Origin: Thermodesulfobacteriota bacterium
Lineage (GTDB): Bacteria; Desulfobacterota; Syntrophobacteria; BM002
Length of the DNA: 8,633 bases
Assembly (NCBI GenBank): GCA_947259475.1
Contig: CAMYLW010000031.1
Span: 10,680-19,312 of the forward strand
Reading direction: 5' to 3'
Shown here: piece after piece, positions 1-7,204 of the stretch
Position numbering within the stretch: the first letter of the stretch is position 1
How the letters are laid out: every line of letters starts with the position of its first letter
Program-made: the position numbers and the translations under genes
The notes under the pieces: generated by a model
Database searches by the model: none
Told to the model about the DNA's origin: nothing
The model's input: only the letters and a program-made list of their open reading frames with translations

Positions 1-30
1 GCTGCCACCTGCTCCCTGCCAGCTGTTTTT

Positions 31-95
31 CCCTATGCCCCATGCCCTATGCCTTCTCAAATCCGCAATCCGAAATCCGAAATATGCCCTGTGCC
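31..95. repeat. Degenerate short tandem repeats upstream of glyQ
   Basis: Two kinds of short repeat sit side by side. CCCTATGCC occurs at 31-39 and 45-53 with a CATGCC variant between them, and a related ATGCCCTGTGCC lies at 84-95. Between these, a heptamer AATCCGC/AATCCGA runs three times in register (60-80) and is followed by a partial copy. No reading frame with a ribosome site uses this stretch. Similar low-complexity oligomers occur between genes in many environmental deltaproteobacterial genomes. I infer that this is neutral or slippage-generated spacer DNA; no function can be read from it. Confidence 0.7.
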
Positions 96-127
96 TACTG
101 GAGCTGCAGATCCTCTAGATAATAGGC

Positions 128-156
128 TTGACAGAGAACCAGCCGCAAGGTAACTT
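128..156 (+). promoter_or_regulatory. Putative sigma-70 promoter for glyQS
   Basis: A perfect -35 box TTGACA (128-133) is followed after exactly 17 nt by TAACTT (151-156), which matches three of six positions of the -10 consensus, including T1, A2 and the final T. Transcription would begin near 163, giving a leader of about 45 nt. That is too short for a T-box or similar tRNA-sensing leader of the kind that controls glyQS in Firmicutes. The weak -10 keeps this at moderate confidence. Confidence 0.45.
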
Positions 157-208
157 ACTCCGTTAATCCATACCCACACCCTTTCTTATCCAACGCAAGG
201 AGTCTCCC

Positions 209-1099
209 ATGACATTCCAGGAATTGATCCTAGCAATTGAGCAATATTGGCACGACTATGGGTGTATCATTCAACAACCATACGATATCGAAGTAGGCGC
301 CGGAACTTTCAACCCGGCAACCCTGCTCCGTTCTCTTGGCCCCGAGCCCTACAATGTCGCTTACGTGGAACCATCACGTCGGCCAACCGATGGACGCTAC
401 GGGGAAAACCCTAATCGTCTTCAGCACTACTACCAATATCAGGTAATCCTCAAACCATCTCCCATGGATCTACAGGAGCTGTACTTGGATAGCCTCAAGA
501 GCTTCGGCATAGATCCGCTGGACCACGATATTCGTTTTGTGGAGGATGACTGGGAGTCGCCCACTCTGGGAGCTTCTGGGCTTGGTTGGGAGGTCTGGCT
601 GGACGGCATGGAAATTACCCAGTTTACCTATTTTCAGAATGCTGGCGGCATGCCTCTGGATCCTATCTCTGGTGAGCTCACCTATGGCCTCGAACGGATT
701 GCCATGTACCTCCAGGGGATAGACAACATCTTTGACCTGGCCTGGACGGACCAGATGACCTACGGGGACGTCCATCACAAATGGGAGGTGGAATTTTCTT
801 ATTACAACTTTGAAGAAGCTGATGTGGACATGCTCTTCAAACTCTTCAATATGTACGAAGCTGAAGCCATCAGTATGAATAAGCGCAAATTGGTGCTGCC
901 TACTTATGACTACTGTTTGAAGTGTTCGCACACCTTTAATCTGCTGGATGCCAGAGGAGCCATCAGTGTAGCTGAGCGCACCAACTACATCGGTCGGGTA
1001 CGGAACCTGGCTCGACTTGCGGCCCAAAGCTACCTGGAGCAGCGTGAAGAGATGGGCTATCCCTTGCTCAATAGATGGAAAAACTTACAAGGGCGATGA
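209..1099 (+). CDS. glyQ: Glycyl-tRNA synthetase alpha subunit
   Basis: This is the catalytic subunit of the two-subunit (alpha2-beta2) bacterial glycyl-tRNA synthetase. With GlyS it activates glycine with ATP and transfers it to tRNA-Gly in the cytoplasm. The 296-residue product is the usual family length (about 300). The class II motif 2 region is clear at residues 54-85, with [18 protein letters not shown]. The block [18 protein letters not shown] (113-130) and the following [14 protein letters not shown] form the glycine/adenylate pocket. Motif 3, [11 protein letters not shown], is at 157-167. The ATG is fixed by AAGGAG at 197-202, six bases upstream, and by the typical start MTFQELI. glyS follows 49 nt downstream on the same strand. 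No key residue appears to be missing and there is no sign of transfer. The identification is essentially certain. Confidence 0.98.
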   Translation: MTFQELILAIEQYWHDYGCIIQQPYDIEVGAGTFNPATLLRSLGPEPYNVAYVEPSRRPTDGRYGENPNRLQHYYQYQVILKPSPMDLQELYLDSLKSFGIDPLDHDIRFVEDDWESPTLGASGLGWEVWLDGMEITQFTYFQNAGGMPLDPISGELTYGLERIAMYLQGIDNIFDLAWTDQMTYGDVHHKWEVEFSYYNFEEADVDMLFKLFNMYEAEAISMNKRKLVLPTYDYCLKCSHTFNLLDARGAISVAERTNYIGRVRNLARLAAQSYLEQREEMGYPLLNRWKNLQGR

Positions 1100-1148
1100 T
1101 TGTGGTTTTGGTAAACAGTGATTACGAAATGGATTTGGGGGAGACCTT

Positions 1149-3215
1149 ATGGCAAAAGACTTTTTATTAGAAATAGGCACTGAGGAGATTCCAGCCAGTT
1201 ACATCAAGCCAGCCCTGGAGGCGATGGCGGCCATGCTCAGTAAAACCCTGTCGGATCAGCGGGCGGCCCACGGATCCATCCAAACCATGGCCACACCGAG
1301 ACGGCTGGTCTGGCTGATTAAGGATGTGGCCGAAAAGCAGGAAGCCCGGACCGTCGAAATCACCGGCCCTCCTAAGGCAGCCGCTTTTGACGAGTCGGGG
1401 AATCCCACTCAGGCAGCCCTCGGTTTTGCCCGAGCCCAGGGGGTGAGCCCGGATGAACTCCAGGTGAAACAAACCGGCAAAGGTGAGTATGTGGTGGTTA
1501 GCAGTCACCAGGCTGGCATCTCTACTGTTGATATTTTGAGTGGAGTGCTTGCAGATCTAATCCAAGATATTCCCTTTCCCAAGTCCATGCGCTGGGGTAG
1601 TTTGAAAGTTACTTTTGCCCGACCAATACATTGGATTGTTGCCTTGTTGGGCCAAGAAGTAGTCCCTTGCACTTACGGCAATGTCACGAGTGGCAACACT
1701 TCCTACGGGCATCGTTTCATGAGCCCTGGGCCGTTTGAGGTCACTGAGATTGACGGCTATGTGGAGGCCCTGCGTGAACGGTTTGTAATCGTTGACATTG
1801 AGGAGAGGACTGAACGAATCCGCCAGCTTGTTGCTGCTTGTGCCAAAGAGAAAAACGGTACTATCCGTGAGGATGAAGGGCTTCTGGATGAAGTCGTTCA
1901 GCTGGCGGAGTACCCCACGGCTGTCTGTGGCAGTTTCGACAAGCACTACCTGGAGTTGCCGCAGGAAGTTCTGATTACGGCCATGCGCTCCCATCAGCGT
2001 TACTTCGCCGTAGTGGACGATGCCGGCAAATTGATGCCTTACTTTGTCACGGTTAATAATACCCTGACCCGGGACCCTCAAGTGGTCGCCCACGGTAACG
2101 AGCGGGTAATCCGGGCTCGTCTTGAGGATGCCCGTTTCTACTATGTGGCGGATCAGAAGGTCTCCCTTGACGACAGGGTCGAGGAACTAAAAGAGGTGGT
2201 CTTCCACTCCAAGCTCGGGACCTCTTACGAAAAGCTGGAACGTTTCAAGGCCCTGGCTGAACATATGGCCGACCAGGTAGCACCGGAGCAAAAACCGACC
2301 GTCAGTCGGGCTGCATTCTTGTGCAAGGCTGATCTGGTGACTGGTACCGTGAGCGAGTTCCCTTCACTGCAGGGTGTCATGGGCCGGGCCTATGCTCGCC
2401 TTGCCAATGAAGATGCAGCTGTGGCTGAAGCAATTTATGAACACTACCTGCCCACCCACGCTGGGGGAGCATTGCCATCTGGTACGGCTGGCGCCCTGGT
2501 CAGCATGGGCGACAAACTGGACACCGTGGTGGGATGTTTCGGGGTTGGTCAAATCCCGACCGGAACTGCTGATCCCTTTGCACTGCGCCGCCAGGCCCTC
2601 GGGATAATCCGTATCATATTGGAAAAGGATCTCTCCCTTTCCCTCTCTGACCTTATCAAGCAAGCCCTGGATGGGTTAGATGGAAAGCTCACTGAACCCA
2701 ATGAGCAGACGTATCAAGCCGTCCTCGATTTCTTCAAGGTGAGATTGCAACACTTCCTCATTGGTCAAGGGCACCCGCAAGATGTGGTGGACGCGGTACT
2801 TGCCTATCATCTCGATCCCCTAGTTGAGACTGTGGCGAAAATTTCCACCCTCAAAGCCTTCAAAGAAAGTGAGACTTTTGAACCCTTAGTGGGAACAGTG
2901 AAGCGGGTGGTCAATATTCTGAAAGAACCGGTGGATGGTGATGTGGATCCTAAGCTGTTCGTTAATCAAGCAGAAAAGGATTTGTATCAGGAAGTGGTAA
3001 CCTGTGAGCAAGAACTGGAAAAGGTTCTGGCCGAGCGGGACTACGGCGGAGTTCTGGAGCGCTTGAGTGAGCTCAAAGGTCCCATTGATCACTTTTTCGA
3101 CGATGTAATGGTTCTAGACGAGGACTTGTCTCTGAGACAGAACCGGTTGGCCCTACTAACCCGAATCACCAATCTTTTCCAGCAACTAGCAGATTTTTCG
3201 CGCTTGGTTTTGTGA
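1149..3215 (+). CDS. glyS: Glycyl-tRNA synthetase beta subunit
   Basis: This is the tRNA-binding beta subunit that pairs with GlyQ to make active glycyl-tRNA synthetase. It recognises tRNA-Gly and is needed for aminoacylation. The 688 residues match the family length (E. coli about 689). The start MAKDFLLEIGTEEIPASYI is the family's signature N-terminus. Conserved central blocks include CKADLVTGTVSEFPSLQGVMG (392-412) and GDKLDTVVGCFGVGQ (454-468), then IPTGTADPFALRR (469-481). The C-terminal part is helical and ends in the anticodon-binding (DALR-type) region, with NRLALLTRITNLFQQLADFSRL. The ATG has GGGGGAG at 1137-1143, five bases upstream. No promoter is evident in the 49-nt gap after glyQ, so the two are probably co-transcribed, which suits equal production of the subunits. 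No clear rho-independent terminator follows. Confidence 0.98.
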   Translation: MAKDFLLEIGTEEIPASYIKPALEAMAAMLSKTLSDQRAAHGSIQTMATPRRLVWLIKDVAEKQEARTVEITGPPKAAAFDESGNPTQAALGFARAQGVSPDELQVKQTGKGEYVVVSSHQAGISTVDILSGVLADLIQDIPFPKSMRWGSLKVTFARPIHWIVALLGQEVVPCTYGNVTSGNTSYGHRFMSPGPFEVTEIDGYVEALRERFVIVDIEERTERIRQLVAACAKEKNGTIREDEGLLDEVVQLAEYPTAVCGSFDKHYLELPQEVLITAMRSHQRYFAVVDDAGKLMPYFVTVNNTLTRDPQVVAHGNERVIRARLEDARFYYVADQKVSLDDRVEELKEVVFHSKLGTSYEKLERFKALAEHMADQVAPEQKPTVSRAAFLCKADLVTGTVSEFPSLQGVMGRAYARLANEDAAVAEAIYEHYLPTHAGGALPSGTAGALVSMGDKLDTVVGCFGVGQIPTGTADPFALRRQALGIIRIILEKDLSLSLSDLIKQALDGLDGKLTEPNEQTYQAVLDFFKVRLQHFLIGQGHPQDVVDAVLAYHLDPLVETVAKISTLKAFKESETFEPLVGTVKRVVNILKEPVDGDVDPKLFVNQAEKDLYQEVVTCEQELEKVLAERDYGGVLERLSELKGPIDHFFDDVMVLDEDLSLRQNRLALLTRITNLFQQLADFSRLVL

Positions 3216-3247
3216 ACTGCGGATAGATCTACCGAGAAGAGTATCCA

Positions 3248-3403
3248 GGCCCAGAGGAGCCGGCTTTGAGCTACCCCCGGAGGGATTACGCATTGCGCCC
3301 GCCTGTCTCGCCTTGGTTGCATGGCGGGCGGTCGCAAGCCGAAACCGGGAACCCGGCCGAAGGGTGGGAGTCCGCAGGACAAATCCGTGATCTTTCCTCT
3401 GCC
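3248..3403. other. GC-rich foldable element between glyS and smc; possible structured RNA
   Basis: This non-coding stretch contains complementary segments that are all mutually nested. An outer stem pairs CAGAGGA (3252-3258) with TCCTCTG (3395-3401); GG (3248-3249) can add pairs with CC (3402-3403) across a two-base bulge. Inside it, CGGCTT (3261-3266) pairs with AAGCCG (3336-3341). That arm encloses an 8-bp stem, CGCCCGCC (3296-3303) with GGCGGGCG (3323-3330), closing a 19-nt loop. Two small hairpins follow: CCGG-GAAC-CCGG (3345-3356) and GTCC-GCA-GGAC (3370-3380). I could not match it to any riboswitch or ncRNA family I know. It could be a structured RNA on either strand, a dispersed palindromic repeat, or a chance fold of GC-rich DNA. 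No T-run follows, so it is not an intrinsic terminator. Confidence 0.35.
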
Positions 3404-3418
3404 TTCTGTCCTATGATC

Positions 3419-3444
3419 TCCGCCCCCGCCCCCCTCTCCTCTCC
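3419..3444. other. C-rich polypyrimidine tract upstream of smc
   Basis: The + strand is pyrimidine throughout except for two G bases. It holds CCCCC (3423-3427) and CCCCCC (3429-3434), followed by a CTCTCCTCTCC run. The opposite strand therefore carries a G6 and a G5 run one base apart plus several GG pairs, enough in principle for a G-quadruplex. The sequence just before it (3390-3420) is also pyrimidine-rich and loosely repeats TGATCT. It has no coding potential. Any regulatory role on smc is speculative. Confidence 0.4.
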
Positions 3445-3476
3445 AGCTCGAATCAAGCATATGCAAGAAGAATCGC

Positions 3477-3505
3477 TTTACAAGGATAAGCCTTTTTGTT
3501 AGCAT
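3477..3505 (+). promoter_or_regulatory. Putative promoter for the smc-ftsY unit
   Basis: TTTACA (3477-3482, five of six matches to TTGACA) is separated by 17 nt from TAGCAT (3500-3505, four of six matches to TATAAT). It lies about 120 nt before smc and just before the small ORF at 3541. A separate promoter is plausible because the glyS-smc gap is 410 nt. The assignment rests only on hexamer match and spacing. Confidence 0.4.
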
Positions 3506-3540
3506 GCAATGATTTTTTTGGAGAGGTGGTCCAAACCAAA

Positions 3541-3636
3541 ATGAAACCTGAAAACATGCCCCTGGACATACTTTCACTCCGGACAATCCTTACACCAGAG
3601 GAATTGTCCTCTTTCCTGAAGTCCCATGCACGTTAA
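3541..3636 (+). CDS. Small ORF (31 codons) overlapping the smc start; possible leader peptide
   Basis: An ATG opens a 31-residue frame beginning MKPENMPLDILSL, continuing through LTPEEL, and ending LSSFLKSHAR. Its TAA (3634-3636) lies inside smc, so the two overlap by 11 nt. A purine-rich GGAGAGGTGG (3520-3529) precedes it and contains GAGGTG, a good anti-16S match. The spacing of about 12-14 nt to the ATG is longer than ideal. By contrast, smc has only a weak GAAG four bases before its own ATG. The arrangement fits translational coupling, in which ribosomes finishing the small ORF restart on smc. The peptide has no signal sequence or membrane segment and I recognise no family. It could equally be a chance open frame. 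A second in-frame ATG at 3556 has no ribosome site. Confidence 0.35.
   Translation: MKPENMPLDILSLRTILTPEELSSFLKSHAR
3597..3612 (+). promoter_or_regulatory. Small hairpin just upstream of the smc start codon
   Basis: AGAGGA (3597-3602) and TCCTCT (3607-3612) form a perfect 6-bp stem with an ATTG loop, ending 13 nt before the smc ATG. The 5' arm resembles a Shine-Dalgarno sequence, but it is too far from the ATG (23 nt) to serve smc directly. The hairpin lies within the small ORF at 3541-3636, so translation of that ORF would melt it. Its importance is inferred from position only. Confidence 0.3.
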
Positions 3637-6600
3637 GCAGCTAGAACTCTTCGGATTCAAGTCGTTTGTCGACAAAGCCACTATCACCTTTTCCACCGGG
3701 ATCTGTGCGGTTGTGGGACCCAATGGCTGTGGCAAGAGCAATATTGTCGACGCCATTCGCTGGGTGCTGGGCGAACAGAGCGCCAAACAACTCCGGGGCA
3801 AATTAATGGAGGAGGTCATATTCGGCGGCGCCAACGGACGTCCATCTTTGAATTTTACCGAGGTCTCACTCGTTCTCTCCAACGAGGATGGCAAAGCGCC
3901 TCCGCCCTACCATGACCTCAGTGAAATCATGGTCACCCGCCGCCTTTTTCGTTCCGGAGAGAGTGAATATCTCATCAACAAAATCCCTTGCCGTAGGATG
4001 GACATAGGTAAGCTTTTCATGGATGTCGGAGTCGGGCATCGCCACTATGCCATTATCGAGCAAGGCAAGATCAGCCACGTTGTGGAGTCCAAACCAGACG
4101 ACATCCGCGCCCTCATCGAGGAAGCTGCAGGAATCACCAATTTTAAGGTCAAAAAGAAGGCTGCCCTCCGCAAGATCGAACTTACAAAACAGAACCTTCT
4201 CCGCCTCGGTGACATCATCGCCGAAGTTTCGCGTCAGCTTTCGAGCCTCAAACGTCAGGCTCAGCGGGCAAATCGTTTTCGGTCCCTAAAAAAGGAAATT
4301 AAGCAGATTGAAATCAGCCGCGCACTGCATCATTATGGCCAGTGGCGCAAGGAAATGGAAGTGCTGGACAGAGACCTCCGCTCTCTAAAAGATTCCCAAT
4401 CTGAGCGGGGGGCGCAATTGGGCAGATTGGACGCTGAACTGACAGAACGTGGCAGTCAGATGCACGAAATAGAGGAGAGTCTCCGGCAACGCAGAGAGGC
4501 ACTGTTTCAGGTAAAGAACTCAATCACCAGCGACGAGAATAGCCTCCTCCACCTGCAACGGCAAACCAAAGAATTAGAGCAAAGACAGCAACGGTTGGCA
4601 AAGGAGATCCTGGAGCAAGAGGAACGGCAAGCGCAACTTGCTCAGGAAAAAGACCGGTTGGCTGAAAAACAGCGAGAATTATCAGCGGAATGCTCCGAGG
4701 CTGAAGTTCTGGTCGGCCAACTGAACGGTGAGCTGGACCGAGAAAAGGCACGTCTGATTCAGTTGACTGATCAGCTGGATGAGGGAAAAGGTGATCTGGT
4801 TGACCTGCTGGGGGAACTAGCGCGGGCGCGCAATGATCAACTGTCAATGCGCAAAAGGCTGGAAGATTTTGGCCGCCGCCAAAGTCGCCAAAAATCCGAA
4901 TACCGGGAACTCAAGGAAAAGCACGATCACTTGCAGCCCCAAATTGAGAGTCTGGAAAAGAAAAAAAGTGCCAGTGAGGGAGAACTCGAGAAACTTTCTG
5001 TCGAAGTTAATTCTCTCATGCAGCAGCAACACAAGCTTGAACAGGATCGAGAAGGGTACACTGAAACAATTACCACCTTGGAAAGCACCTACCACCAGCA
5101 ACAGTCCCAATTGAAGATACTCCTGGAGATGGAAGACTCCTACGCCTGGTTTAACGATGCGGTCAGAGAGCTAATGAGCGCCAGGGATGAAAAGGAACTT
5201 CACTGTAACATCCGGGGTGCAGTGGCAGAAATGTTGGAAGTAGATGTCAGCCACCGCCAGGCGGTTGAGGCAGTTCTCGGTGGCCGACTGCAGGCATTAG
5301 TGGTGGATTCAGTCAGTGATGCCCGTACTGCTTTGCAGCACCTCAAACGCACAAAAACAGGCCGGAACTATTTTGTGCCGCTATCTGTCACTAATGAGGC
5401 ACCGGAGTTAAAGGCCGACGGTGAGGGTCCAGTTCCCCTGGCACGCTTGGTCAGGCCGCGCCCGGGCTACGAATCGGTTATCAATCATCTGTTGTCCCAG
5501 GTACTGTTTTGCTCCGACCTGGAGCAGGCTTTATCCTGGTGGCAGTTGCACCCCAATGCCTATATCTTGGTAACGGCCGAAGGGGATCTGATCGGCCAGG
5601 ACGGAACACTATGGGGAGGAAGCCAGGAACAACAGATAAGTATTTTGGAAAAGCAGGAGGAGAGGAAGGATCTTGAGGCCGAGCTTACTGCCTCAGAAGA
5701 AAGGTTGAAAAAAGAGCGGGACAAATCCCGGAAAGTCGATGAACAGCTTGCCCAGATTGTCTCACGACTCCAGTCAATTCAGGAGAACCAACAGATACTG
5801 CGAGATCAGCTTTTGGAACAAGAAAAAAAGCACTACCGCTCGCAGGCCGAACACCAGGGAATCATCGAGCGGCTAGCCGTACTGGACATGGAAAAAAACC
5901 ACGATAAAGAAGAGGTCTCTCAGCTCCAAACCGAACTCAGCCAAAGCGAGCAAGAACTTGAGGCCCTGGAAGAGCGAAAAGAAGAAGCGGAGGAGGACTT
6001 AGCGGAAGCGCAACACCAGCGGCAGGAACAGGAAGATATAGTGGACAGCCTGCAGGAAAAAGCCACGGCTCAACAGGTGTCGGTTGGTGCGCTTGTGGAG
6101 AAAAAAGAGGCAGCCCGCTCGAGCCACCAGAGGCTGGAAGAGTATACTGCTGAAGGCGATCGGCGAGACCAACAGCTTCTGGAAGAGAAAAAAAATTGCC
6201 AGCATCAAATACATCAGCTTACCGAGGAACAACAACAAACCCGAGAGAGACTAGAGCAAGCGCACAAGCAGTTGCTGGAGCGAGAAGAGCGCCTCAGAGT
6301 TGAAGAGGACCACTGGCGTGAGTTTGAAGGAAAGCAGCAAAATTTTGAATCCCGCAGACTGCAGCTGATCAAACAGGACAAAGAACAGGAGCGGGAGATT
6401 CAGAGTCGGCACCAAGAACTCACCGAACTCAACCTGAAGATCCAGTATCTCGTGCACCAGATTCAGGAGCACTACCATCTGGACCTCACCATGGAGGATT
6501 TACCTGCTTCGGAAGAAGAGGTCGTGGATTTGGAAAAGTCGGAAGCTAGACTGCAGCGGCTTCGCGATCGGGTGGCGCGCATTGGTGAGGTGAACTTGAC

Positions 6601-7204
6601 AGCCATAGAGGAATACGAAGAACAGCAACAACGCCACGACTTCCTCACTGCTCAACGGGATGATCTCGTACAGTCACTGGAAGGCTTGAAAAAGGCAATC
6701 TCTCGAATCAATCGCACAACTCGAAAGCGGTTTCTCCAAACCCTCGAAGCTGTAAATCGCAAACTTGCAGAGGTTTTTCCTTTGCTTTTCAATGGTGGCA
6801 GTGGCCATTTGCGGCTCATGACCGACCGCGATCCCCTGGAGGCTGGTGTGGAAATCCTCGTGCATCCTCCAGGCAAGAAGTTGACCAGCATGAGCCTCCT
6901 TTCCGGCGGAGAAAAGGCCTTGGCTGCAGCCGCGATCCTTTTCTCCCTCTATATGATAAAACCCAGTCCATTTTGTATTTTGGACGAGGTGGACGCCCCC
7001 CTGGATGACGCCAACATTGATCGCTTCATCGAGGTGCTCAAAAGAATCAGCCAAGATTCGCAAATCATTATGGTCACCCACAACAAGAGGACCATGGAGA
7101 TCTCAGATGTTCTTTTGGGGGTGACCATGGAAGAGCCCGGTATTTCAAAAATCATCTCTGTCAACTTTCAAGGTATTCCCGAAACCCATGGCCAGATGGT
7201 TTAG
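3626..7204 (+). CDS. smc: Chromosome segregation/condensation ATPase SMC
   Basis: This is the structural-maintenance-of-chromosomes protein. It dimerises, works with ScpA and ScpB, and uses ATP to extrude DNA loops and help separate daughter chromosomes. Its 1192 residues are the normal bacterial length. The N-terminal head has MHVKQLELFGFKSF and Walker A GPNGCGKSN (31-39), with the Q-loop Gln at 146. A first coiled-coil arm covers about 165-505 and is rich in E, Q, K and R. The globular hinge covers about 506-666, and the return arm about 670-985. The C-terminal head has the signature LSGGE (1092-1096), Walker B FCILDE (1116-1121, catalytic Glu 1121), the D-loop APLDD, and the H-loop His 1152. 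The start is set by the family N-terminus; its ribosome site is weak (GAAG, 3618-3621), and a small ORF overlaps it. The end overlaps ftsY by 17 nt. All ATPase motifs are intact. Confidence 0.98.
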   Translation: MHVKQLELFGFKSFVDKATITFSTGICAVVGPNGCGKSNIVDAIRWVLGEQSAKQLRGKLMEEVIFGGANGRPSLNFTEVSLVLSNEDGKAPPPYHDLSEIMVTRRLFRSGESEYLINKIPCRRMDIGKLFMDVGVGHRHYAIIEQGKISHVVESKPDDIRALIEEAAGITNFKVKKKAALRKIELTKQNLLRLGDIIAEVSRQLSSLKRQAQRANRFRSLKKEIKQIEISRALHHYGQWRKEMEVLDRDLRSLKDSQSERGAQLGRLDAELTERGSQMHEIEESLRQRREALFQVKNSITSDENSLLHLQRQTKELEQRQQRLAKEILEQEERQAQLAQEKDRLAEKQRELSAECSEAEVLVGQLNGELDREKARLIQLTDQLDEGKGDLVDLLGELARARNDQLSMRKRLEDFGRRQSRQKSEYRELKEKHDHLQPQIESLEKKKSASEGELEKLSVEVNSLMQQQHKLEQDREGYTETITTLESTYHQQQSQLKILLEMEDSYAWFNDAVRELMSARDEKELHCNIRGAVAEMLEVDVSHRQAVEAVLGGRLQALVVDSVSDARTALQHLKRTKTGRNYFVPLSVTNEAPELKADGEGPVPLARLVRPRPGYESVINHLLSQVLFCSDLEQALSWWQLHPNAYILVTAEGDLIGQDGTLWGGSQEQQISILEKQEERKDLEAELTASEERLKKERDKSRKVDEQLAQIVSRLQSIQENQQILRDQLLEQEKKHYRSQAEHQGIIERLAVLDMEKNHDKEEVSQLQTELSQSEQELEALEERKEEAEEDLAEAQHQRQEQEDIVDSLQEKATAQQVSVGALVEKKEAARSSHQRLEEYTAEGDRRDQQLLEEKKNCQHQIHQLTEEQQQTRERLEQAHKQLLEREERLRVEEDHWREFEGKQQNFESRRLQLIKQDKEQEREIQSRHQELTELNLKIQYLVHQIQEHYHLDLTMEDLPASEEEVVDLEKSEARLQRLRDRVARIGEVNLTAIEEYEEQQQRHDFLTAQRDDLVQSLEGLKKAISRINRTTRKRFLQTLEAVNRKLAEVFPLLFNGGSGHLRLMTDRDPLEAGVEILVHPPGKKLTSMSLLSGGEKALAAAAILFSLYMIKPSPFCILDEVDAPLDDANIDRFIEVLKRISQDSQIIMVTHNKRTMEISDVLLGVTMEEPGISKIISVNFQGIPETHGQMV

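Noticed and set aside
1..30. Intrinsic terminator of an upstream gene
   Set aside because: A T5 run follows GCTG...CAGC, but only four base pairs form within the window. Any longer stem would lie outside it.
157..208. Glycine-responsive leader before glyQ
   Set aside because: The leader after the putative promoter is only about 45 nt and shows no conserved aptamer or T-box element.
470..1027. 185-codon minus-strand frame inside glyQ
   Set aside because: Antisense shadow of a highly conserved gene; no family features.
3362..3375. T-box-like string GGGTGGGAGTCCGC
   Set aside because: It resembles the T-box antiterminator core GGGTGGNACCGCG only loosely. It lies after glyS rather than before a synthetase, and no specifier stem or terminator is visible.
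3248..3403. Cobalamin, Moco, c-di-GMP or SAM riboswitch
   Set aside because: Isolated fragments such as GTCGCAAG and GAGTCC recall known aptamers, but the invariant cores are missing and smc is an unlikely target.
3266..3502. 78-codon plus-strand frame in the glyS-smc spacer
   Set aside because: It has a TTG start without a ribosome site and runs through the foldable element and the pyrimidine tract. The composition is dictated by GC-rich spacer and no family is recognised.
3089..3586. 165-codon minus-strand frame across the glyS end and the spacer
   Set aside because: It starts at TTG with the nearest purine motif almost touching it, overlaps the conserved glyS C-terminus, and reads through the C-rich tract to give a poly-Gly run. 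No recognisable domain.
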